Shown here: positions 17,099 through 24,500 of the stretch, one piece after another | How positions within the stretch are numbered: the stretch's first letter is position 1 | Layout of the letters: each line of letters starts with the position of its first letter | DNA from: SIG565 sp045601525 | GTDB taxonomy: Bacteria; Bacillota; Clostridia; Oscillospirales; Acutalibacteraceae | Length of the DNA: 44,353 nucleotides | Assembly: GCA_045601525.1 (NCBI GenBank) | Contig: JAZRZR010000010.1 | Span: forward strand, 1 to 44,353 | Reading direction: 5' to 3' | Position numbers and translations under genes: made by a program | The notes under the pieces: generated by a model | What the model was told of the DNA's origin: nothing | Database searches by the model: none | The model's input: the letters and a program-made list of their open reading frames with translations, nothing else

Positions 17099-18346
17099 AT
17101 GAAAAAAATTATTGCAAGCATAATCACCATACTTATGCTTTTGTCGGTTTGCATTATTGGCTCAATTCCTGCAAGTGCAGCTGAAGGTATAAACTATGAT
17201 GATTGGCTAATTTTCGATGGTGTTATTATCGAATATTGCGGCTCGGATACCGAGGTAGTAGTTCCCACTGTGGATACTGATGGCCTTCCTGTTACAGTAA
17301 TCGGACCTAATGCTTTTGCAGGTAATGAGAATACACCTAACGAGCAACTTGAAAAGGTAGTAATTCCTGAGGGTATTGTGGAAATTCAGAACGGTGCATT
17401 TGAATTTTGCACATCACTTATTGAGGTTTCGCTTCCTTATTCGCTTCAAAAAGCCGGTGGCGCTACTTTCCGCCGTTGCTCATCCTTGGCATCTATTATA
17501 ATTCCCGGTAACCTTAAAATAGTTCCTAAGGATTTCATTGCAGGCTCACCGATTACCGAGCTTGTTATTTCTTACGGTGTTGAGGAAATCACCTGTGATG
17601 CTTTCGGTTCTGTTCAGGCATCTGAAATTATTTTCCCCGAAACGGTTTATCACATCGGTGGTTCGGCTTTTAACTACATAAGCAAAGAAGCCGGCGAGCG
17701 TATGGAAATATACATTACCAATGATGATGCTACACTTGGTGTGAAAAATGATGATACACTTCATTTTCCTGAAAATTGGGGCACAACAGGCCCGATTTTC
17801 GAGCTAACAACATGGGATAACTATTCAAGCTATAACACAACCACCAAGATGCACATCTATGGCCTTAAGGACGGTAATGTTAAAAAGTATGTTCAAACAT
17901 ATATGAATGATGCCGCAAATAAACCTTGGGGTTATGCAGTCTTCCACGGTATTGAAGCAGATGAACTCAAAGCAAAGAGTGAGTGGTGTAAGGAAAATGG
18001 TGTTCAAAAGCCTGATGCCACTAAGAAGCCCAATGAGACCAATAAGGAGGATAATTCCGATAACGATAAGGATGAGGACGGCAATACTGTCGGCTCATCA
18101 AATAAGAACAAGAATAACGCAGCATCAAGCGGAGATATGACCCAAATGATGATGATTATGATGTTCGGTATGGGCGGTTTCTTGCTTATCATAATTATTG
18201 TAGTTGTAGTTCTTATTATCGTAATGGGTGGCAAGAAAAAGAAGAAGAAAAAGAAAAAGGCTAAGGTTGAAGCTCCCGCAGAGGAACTCGTAGCCGAGGA
18301 AGCTCCCGTAGAGGAAGCAGCCGAAGAAAAAGGCGAAGAAGAATAA
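17099..18346 (+). CDS. LRR-C: membrane-anchored BspA-like leucine-rich repeat protein
   Basis: A 415-residue paralog. A signal peptide ends at ASA (about 26-28), and the mature protein opens GINYDDWLIFDGVIIEYCG. The repeats include LEKVVIPEGIVEIQNGAFEF, SIIIPGN and SEIIFPETVYHIGGSAF. The ectodomain is more diverged from LRR-A/B than they are from each other. The linker is rich in Asn, Asp and Lys. The membrane helix (about 349-376) starts unusually Met-rich (MTQMMMIMMFGMGG), then ends like LRR-B. It has the same poly-Lys and EEAPVEE tail. The last codons and the first bases after the stop are identical to LRR-B over 63 bp. Confidence 0.85.
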   Translation: MKKIIASIITILMLLSVCIIGSIPASAAEGINYDDWLIFDGVIIEYCGSDTEVVVPTVDTDGLPVTVIGPNAFAGNENTPNEQLEKVVIPEGIVEIQNGAFEFCTSLIEVSLPYSLQKAGGATFRRCSSLASIIIPGNLKIVPKDFIAGSPITELVISYGVEEITCDAFGSVQASEIIFPETVYHIGGSAFNYISKEAGERMEIYITNDDATLGVKNDDTLHFPENWGTTGPIFELTTWDNYSSYNTTTKMHIYGLKDGNVKKYVQTYMNDAANKPWGYAVFHGIEADELKAKSEWCKENGVQKPDATKKPNETNKEDNSDNDKDEDGNTVGSSNKNKNNAASSGDMTQMMMIMMFGMGGFLLIIIIVVVVLIIVMGGKKKKKKKKKAKVEAPAEELVAEEAPVEEAAEEKGEEE

Positions 18347-18360
18347 TTGAAATAAATTAA

Positions 18361-18389
18361 CGAGGTGTCATTTGGCACCTCGTTTTTTT
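18361..18389 (+). terminator. Terminator of LRR-C
   Basis: CGAGGTGTC / GGCACCTCG (one G-T pair) with an ATTT loop and seven T. Confidence 0.9.
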
Positions 18390-18392
18390 CAA

Positions 18393-18450
18393 TTACGGCA
18401 CGATGACCGTTTCCTACGCGATGGGGGAGGGATGTCGAGGACGCCATACC
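18393..18450 (-). repeat. Dispersed repeat, copy B (reverse orientation)
   Basis: Its reverse complement aligns over almost its full length with 16745-16802, sharing GGCGTCCTCGACATCCC, CCCATCGCGTAGG and GTGCCGT. It lies between the LRR-C terminator and the LRR-D promoter. Confidence 0.75.
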
Positions 18451-18476
18451 TTTCAAAACGGAAATTAAATAAATAG

Positions 18477-18505
18477 TTGTGGAAATTACAAACAAATGAT
18501 ATAAT
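18477..18505 (+). promoter_or_regulatory. Promoter of LRR-D
   Basis: TTGTGG (18477-18482), a 17-bp spacer and TATAAT (18500-18505), 24 bases before the GTG start. Confidence 0.7.
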
Positions 18506-18529
18506 CAATTAAACAAAGGGGGATTTTTC

Positions 18530-19513
18530 GTGAAAAGATTGCTGGCACTATTTTTTGTCTTGTTGCTGTTCTTATCGGTTTTCGTGATTGGGGCAGTGCC
18601 CGCAAGTGCAATCGATGGCATAAATTACGATGATTGGGTTATTTATGATAGCGAAATTATAAAATATGTGGGTAACGATGCAAATGTGGTTGTGCCTTCA
18701 GTAGATGAAGAAGGATATCCTTTAATAACAATTGGCAACGCTGCCTTTTCAGATGCGGCTGCCTTTTTGGAAAGTGTTGTAGTGTCGGAGGGCATAAAGA
18801 ATTTGGCAACATCGGCCTTTGAATATTGTGATAAACTCAAGGAGGTTTCCTTGCCCTTTTCTTTACAAACGATGGAAATGTCTTGCTTTAGGCGTTGCAA
18901 AATTTTGGAAAGCATTGTGATACCGCCAAATGTAGAGTGTATAGGCACAACCGCCTTTTCGGGTTGTTATCGTTTAAGCGAGATTATAATATCCGATGGC
19001 GTTAAAAAGATTGCAAGTCGTGCTTTTGGTTCAACTGCCGCTAATGAAATTATAATACCCGAGAGTGTTGAGGAAATAGAGGGCTCAGCCTTTTATTATT
19101 TAACTGCCGAAGTTGGCGAGCATTTTGATTTATATATTGTGAACGATAATATAAATCTTGGTAAAATTGATACAACGGTTTATGATAAATATGATTCTAT
19201 AGCTCCCATTGTAGAACTTGCAGGTCATAATTCAACAACAACTGTGAGGGTTTTCGGCGCAAAAAACAGTGAAACTGAGGTGTATATGGCAGACTATATG
19301 CCTGAGACTGAATTTGTGCCGACCGAAAAATCGGTGCTTGAAGCCAAAAACGAGTGGTGCAAGGAAAAAGGTGTACAGCCGCCAAAAGAGGAAAGCGTTT
19401 CAAAGAAAAGTAAAAGGCCGCTTTTCATCGCCTTAACGGCTGTTATGGTTTTGGCGGTTATAAGATTGGTAATTTTAATAATTTCTAAAAAGAAAAACAA
19501 AAAAGAGGCTTAA
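18530..19513 (+). CDS. LRR-D: shorter, diverged BspA-like membrane protein
   Basis: A 327-residue member of the same family. The GTG start follows AAGGGGGA. A signal peptide ends at ASA. GINYDDWVIYDSEIIKYVG matches the family opening. LRR_5 units such as FEYCDKLKEVSLPFSLQTM, IVIPPNVECIGTTAF and EIIIPESVEEIEGSAF follow in the same order as in LRR-A to -C. It differs at the end: the linker is short, the membrane helix is about 297-319, and the tail is only KKKNKKEA, without the acidic repeats. It is therefore an early-diverging or reduced copy. Its stop codon lies inside a palindromic bidirectional terminator. Confidence 0.8.
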   Translation: MKRLLALFFVLLLFLSVFVIGAVPASAIDGINYDDWVIYDSEIIKYVGNDANVVVPSVDEEGYPLITIGNAAFSDAAAFLESVVVSEGIKNLATSAFEYCDKLKEVSLPFSLQTMEMSCFRRCKILESIVIPPNVECIGTTAFSGCYRLSEIIISDGVKKIASRAFGSTAANEIIIPESVEEIEGSAFYYLTAEVGEHFDLYIVNDNINLGKIDTTVYDKYDSIAPIVELAGHNSTTTVRVFGAKNSETEVYMADYMPETEFVPTEKSVLEAKNEWCKEKGVQPPKEESVSKKSKRPLFIALTAVMVLAVIRLVILIISKKKNKKEA

Positions 19514-19527
19514 GCCTCTTTTTTTAT
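19501..19527. terminator. Bidirectional terminator shared by LRR-D and radC
   Basis: AAAAGAGGCT / AGCCTCTTTT forms a near-perfect palindrome with A and T runs. It contains the LRR-D stop codon and abuts the radC stop at 19524-19526. Confidence 0.85.
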
Positions 19528-20222
19528 CTAAAAATATCACAAAACTCTTTGCTTTGCGCTAATGATACATAATCGGTATCGCAAATAATCAAATGGTCAA
19601 TCACATTTATGCCAACATTTCGAAGCAAACTTACTATTGCCTTTGTAGAGGCAATATCCTCGCCTGAGGGCAAGGCTAAACCACCCGGATGGTTGTGTGC
19701 CAAAATAACTGCAACGGCACGGCGGGAAATAACGGTTTCCAAAAGTTTTCTTGTGTTTATGCCAACACTTGTGGCCGAGCCATCGTTCAAATAATCAAAG
19801 GAGATAAGTTCGCCGCTTCCGTTTAATGAAATAAGCGCAAAAAGTTCATCTTTTTCACCTCTGAACTTTGCCATCACATAATTACCGGCTTGTTCGGGTG
19901 AAGTGAAAAGGGGCTTTTGGTTGGTTTGGTCATTAAAACTTAATCGACCCACCTGATTTATAAGTTTTAGAAATACGGCGGTGTTTTCGGCTACACCCTC
20001 AATGGAAGTCAGTTCCTCTATTGTTGCCGAAAGCACATTGTTGATAGAGCCAAATTTGTTTATAAGGCGGTGGGCTATTTCGTTTGTATCTTTTCTTGGT
20101 ATGGCATAAAACAGCGCAAGTTCAAGAACTTTGTGGGGACTCATATTATCAATGCGGCATCCGCCGGCTGCAAACTCATCTTTAACTCTTTTGCGATGCC
20201 CTTCATGTAAATTGGAATTCAA
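19524..20222 (-). CDS. radC: RadC/JAB-domain protein
   Basis: A 232-residue RadC-family protein. The N-terminal helix-hairpin-helix region contains SIEGVAENTAVFLKL (about 65-80 from the start). The C-terminal MPN/JAB domain has the JAMM metal motif HNHPGGLALPSGED. Once linked to DNA repair, RadC's actual biochemical role is unsettled. I chose the TTG at 20222 because GGAG lies exactly eight bases upstream; the in-frame GTG at 20231 would overlap that ribosome site. It has its own promoter and converges on LRR-D. Confidence 0.9.
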   Translation of the reverse strand: MNSNLHEGHRKRVKDEFAAGGCRIDNMSPHKVLELALFYAIPRKDTNEIAHRLINKFGSINNVLSATIEELTSIEGVAENTAVFLKLINQVGRLSFNDQTNQKPLFTSPEQAGNYVMAKFRGEKDELFALISLNGSGELISFDYLNDGSATSVGINTRKLLETVISRRAVAVILAHNHPGGLALPSGEDIASTKAIVSLLRNVGINVIDHLIICDTDYVSLAQSKEFCDIFR

Positions 20223-20260
20223 TTTTTTCACTCCGTAAATACAATAAATATAACATAACT

Positions 20261-20288
20261 ATTATACCACTTTTATAAAGTTTGTAAA
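20261..20288 (-). promoter_or_regulatory. Promoter of radC
   Basis: On the minus strand TTTACA (20288-20283), a 16-bp spacer and TATAAT (20266-20261) preceded by TGG (extended -10). Confidence 0.65.
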
Positions 20289-20368
20289 TATCAATTTGCA
20301 ATATCTTGTTGAAAAAAGGGGGGATAGGTGGTATATTTATTAGGTAAAAGAAAGAGAGGGGGGTCCTT

Positions 20369-21334
20369 GTGAAGAGTTTTGTTATTGGTAATAATGATGC
20401 CAATCAGCGCCTTGATAAGTTTATTGCCAAAACAGTGCCGCTTTTGCCGAAATCTTTGATGTATAAGGCTATACGCACAAAAAACATTAAGGTTAATTCG
20501 AAGCGTGCCCAAATTGATACGAGGCTCAATGTCGGAGATGTTGTTGCTATGTATATAAAGGATGAATTTTTTGCCCCTGTTGTTCCTAAATATGATTTTT
20601 TGTCATCCTCGGATAAATTAAGTATTGTTTATGAGGATGAAAATATTTTGCTTGCCGATAAACCGCAGGGACTGATTGTCCACCCTGATAAAAACGAATA
20701 TAATGATACTCTTATTGGTAGAATTCAGCGTTATTTGTATGAAAAAGGGGAGTATAACCCCGAAAATGAAAACTCCTTTAAGCCCGCCCTTGCCAATCGT
20801 ATTGACCGCAATACAGGCGGTATAGTTATAGCGGCTAAAAATGCCGAGGCGCTTCGCGTTTTATGTGATAAGATTAAAAGTCGTGAAATTGATAAGGTGT
20901 ATATAGCGGTGGCTCACGGTCGTTTTCAAAAGAACGAGGAAGAATTAACTGCCTATTTAGAGAAAAACGCCGATAAAAATAAGGTGTATTTAAGCAAAAA
21001 GCCTACCGAAAACAGTCAAATAATACGCACAAGGTATAAGGTGCTAAAATATAAAGATGGGCTTACTTTGCTTGAAATTTTGCTTCTTACAGGTCGCACC
21101 CATCAAATTCGTGCCCACATGGCAAGTATAGGGCACGCCTTGTTGGGCGACGGTAAGTATGGCAAACTTGCCGAGGATAAAAAGAGAGGATTTAACAAGC
21201 AGGCGCTTTATTCCTATAAATTAACCTTTAGTTTTAAGAGCGATGCGGGGATACTCAATTATCTTGATGGCAAAACCTTTGAGGCAAAAAAGGTTTGGTT
21301 TGCCGAGGAACTTTTCGGCGGAATTTATAATTAA
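20369..21334 (+). CDS. RluA-family 23S rRNA/tRNA pseudouridine synthase
   Basis: A 321-residue enzyme converting uridine to pseudouridine in RNA. The S4-like domain at 1-60 (QRLDKFIAK; KSLMYKAIRTKNIKVNSKRA) precedes the catalytic domain. The catalytic Asp is in ANRIDRNTGGIVI near 140, in the position of the family HRLD motif, with Asn-Arg-Ile replacing His-Arg-Leu. LLTGRTHQIRAHMASIGHALLGD is the second signature. The target uridines (RluC, RluD or other) cannot be told from sequence. It starts with GTG after GAGAGGGGGG. The frame is intact and of normal length. Confidence 0.9.
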   Translation: MKSFVIGNNDANQRLDKFIAKTVPLLPKSLMYKAIRTKNIKVNSKRAQIDTRLNVGDVVAMYIKDEFFAPVVPKYDFLSSSDKLSIVYEDENILLADKPQGLIVHPDKNEYNDTLIGRIQRYLYEKGEYNPENENSFKPALANRIDRNTGGIVIAAKNAEALRVLCDKIKSREIDKVYIAVAHGRFQKNEEELTAYLEKNADKNKVYLSKKPTENSQIIRTRYKVLKYKDGLTLLEILLLTGRTHQIRAHMASIGHALLGDGKYGKLAEDKKRGFNKQALYSYKLTFSFKSDAGILNYLDGKTFEAKKVWFAEELFGGIYN

Positions 21335-21354
21335 GTATTGTTTTGAGTTTTCGA

Positions 21355-21382
21355 GGGAACGGTTTTTATCGTTCCCTTTTTA
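21355..21382 (+). terminator. Terminator of the pseudouridine synthase gene
   Basis: GGGAACG / CGTTCCC with an eight-base T-rich loop and a T run. Confidence 0.8.
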
Positions 21383-21390
21383 ATTTGATG

Positions 21391-21465
21391 CGGAATGGCA
21401 CATAGGCCGTTCCCTACACGAAATGATAATATATAATTGGTTGTTGCGGGCGGTTGTGGACACCC
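21391..21465 (+). repeat. Dispersed repeat, rearranged copy D
   Basis: 21424-21446 is identical over 23 bp to 16726-16748 of copy A. Just upstream, GGCCGTTCCCTAC is the reverse complement of the GTAGGGAACGGCC of copy A. The two halves are therefore in swapped order and relative orientation compared with copy A. It lies between a terminator and the promoter of the 1652-residue protein. Confidence 0.7.
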
Positions 21466-21527
21466 AAATCTACATATGTTGGTGAATTTGTATAAATATC
21501 ACAAATATATGTTGTAAATTGTGCGAA

Positions 21528-21557
21528 TTGAAAATATAGAGTTTACAGCAGTATAAT
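21528..21557 (+). promoter_or_regulatory. Promoter of the large secreted LRR protein
   Basis: TTGAAA (21528-21533), an 18-bp spacer and TATAAT (21552-21557). TTGTGCGAATTG at 21519 overlaps its -35 and resembles the TTGTGC motif of LRR-A and -C. Confidence 0.65.
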
Positions 21558-21593
21558 TAAAGTGTATGATTAACATAAAAGGAGAAGAATGCT

Positions 21594-24500
21594 ATGAAAA
21601 AATTACTTTCGCGCATTTCCCGAAAGTCGTTAGCGCTAATAGTAGCAGTGGCACTTGTGTTAACAAGCGTTGCAACTATAGTTGTCGCTTCGGCTGACAC
21701 TGTGGATTACTACACAGTAACTGCGGCTGACCCCGTTATTCCTATGACAGCGGGCTACCGTGTTGACCCCGCAAATTTTAAGGTTACCATTGATGAAAAT
21801 ACATACAGTGGTGATGCTTTCACATGGACACTTGGTGACGGTGTTAAAACTACCGACATCAATATTGTTGACGGTAAAATTGAGGCTTATGAGAGGGGCG
21901 CATACACACTTGTTGCTACCTTGAAGGCTGACTCGGCCGTAACAATGAAGGTTTTCCCCATTGTTAAGCTTGCAAGCGAGGACTCTTATGTAATCTATGA
22001 GAACGATTATCGTGATTCCTATGTTTACGATGAGGAAAAGGACGAATATGTTCCTCGTGACTATTCAAGTGAGTTTGGTGTGTCAATCTTCTTGCATTCG
22101 GTAAAGGATAAAGCATATACCGATGCCGCTACACTTGATGCCGAAACAGTAGATGGTTATAGCGATTTTGTTTCTTTTGATGCTACAACTAACTTTGCGG
22201 CACAAAATGGTCTTAACGGATACGCTCCGGTGGACTATTGGAACTTGAACAAGTTTATGGCTGAAAATGATGCAGAAAAGAAGCATTTCAATAGATATTC
22301 TCTTGTTGTTGTCTTAAAGAATGAACTTCTTGAAAATCTCACCAACTATAAGTTCACTTCAACCGTGCAAGAGGACCCGACCTCTGAAACATTTTCAGGT
22401 CTTATCGGTCGTTTCGCACAGCACAACCATACTTCAAGCAAATCTGACGCTGACCCGAATAAATGGATCGCACCTGCTTCTCAAACAACAACACCCTGGC
22501 AGTTAAATAATAAAAATGGTGCTTCGGCATTTGTAGGCGCCGGTATTGGATATCACAACAATACAGGTATAGTACTTATTGGTAAACACTATCACCAGGT
22601 ATATTACAGCAGAGTAGGTACCGGAAGCACCATGTCTAATGAGGACTATTATAAGTTGTATCCTACCAACTGGTATAACATATATTTGAACGGTACTTAT
22701 GTAAATATTGATACTGTAATTAACAATCAAACAGTTATTTTCCGAGACGATAAGATTACCTTTACTCGTGATACAACAGATGCTAAATTTTCGGTAGATG
22801 CTATCACAGGTTATAATATTTACAACAAGATGTACTATCAAGGTACAGTAGGTTGGGTGCTCTATGGTAAAGACGACCTTACTTCTAAAAACGCCGAAAC
22901 AGCAACTTATAGTATTCTTGATTGCAAGGTAGAACTTGATGATGTTGTTGTAAACAATGCAAAACTTTTGCCCACTGAGAAAATTCTTGGTGTTAGTCCT
23001 GCCGCCGCAAAGGTATTTGCGGGCTATCAAGATATCGGCGGATACACAATTAACGCCGAAACAGGCGCTATCACTATTACAGGTCCCGTAAACAAGGTTA
23101 CGGTTACTAATGATGATATTGGTACCCTTACAAGCGTTTCTGCAACAAGCAACGAAACACTTTTCGGTAACAGGCATGCTCCGATTGGTATGCTTGATTT
23201 AAGCGCCGCAACCAATCTTAAAACCTTTAATAATTATGCTTATGCTGCACTTCCGGTAGAAGTTTTGGTGCTTCCGGATGTTGATGGCGTTAAGTTGGAT
23301 TCAAGTATAACTCAAGTGGCCAATTGGACCACAACAACAGGTGGCGCCTTTGAACAGGCTTCTTCCCTTAGATATGTTGATTATCACGGCAGAGAATTAG
23401 ACCTTGCCGCTTATGCCTTTGAAGGCGCAGTTTCTCTTAAGAAGATAAATGCCAAGATTCGTACTCATTCTAATGGTACCTTCCAGTATTGCCATAGCCT
23501 TGAGGAAATCGAGTTCGTAGGCAACAGGGTATCTGACCAGGCTTGCGGTACCTGCCGTTCACTTAAAAAAGTAAAACTTGCAAAGAGCGTTACTTCTATT
23601 GCAACATATTCCTTCTATGAGTGTAACTCGTTATACGATATCAACTTGCCCGAGGGATTGACAAGTATTGGCAACTCGGCCTTTAGAGGTTGTACATCTC
23701 TTACCGAAATTACACTTCCCTCAACCCTTGCTACATTGGGAGCAAATGCATTTACCGATGCCTCAAATTCTCTTGCAGGCCTTAAGGATGTATATGTTAT
23801 GAACCCCAGTGCAGATGGTCAAAACTGGCAATCAAATGCCTTTAAGAGTGATGTGACAATTCACGGTTTCAAGGGCTCTTATGCCGAAAGTTTTGCTAAG
23901 ACTAACGGCCTTGCATTTGAGGAAATTGTTCTTCCAGATGATGTAAATGTTCCTGTTAATGCAACAGTTGACCTTTCTAAAATCTCTGTTAAGGTTAACG
24001 ATGAAGATATCCTTGGCACAAATATTATTTGGGATAATGTTATAACTGAAAATTTCTCAATTGTAAACGGCAAGCTTATCACTTCGGCTAAGGGAACTGA
24101 GTTTACAATCACAGGTACATATAACGGCGTTCCCGTTTCAAAGGTTATCAACATTGTGTCATCTGAGGAAAGCGATTTGCTTGATAGTCAGTACACCGAA
24201 ATTGTTCCTGATGAAAATGTAAGTTTTGTGCCTTCGGCCACAAAGGAAAATGTTTATAATGTTAAGGTAAATGATAAGATAACAATTATTCCTAACTCTA
24301 TTAAGATTAGTGAGGGCGCAAACACATACAGTGTATTGACCTTGGCCGATACAACAGGTAAGAGCTTTGCTTTCCAAACATTTAGACCTGAAAAGGCAAC
24401 TGTTACCTTTGAAACCACAACCGAAAATATTGAAGATGATGTTTTCTATCTTGGTTCATCGATTCGTCCTGCAAGCGATGCTAAAGGTGCGGCGCTTAAG

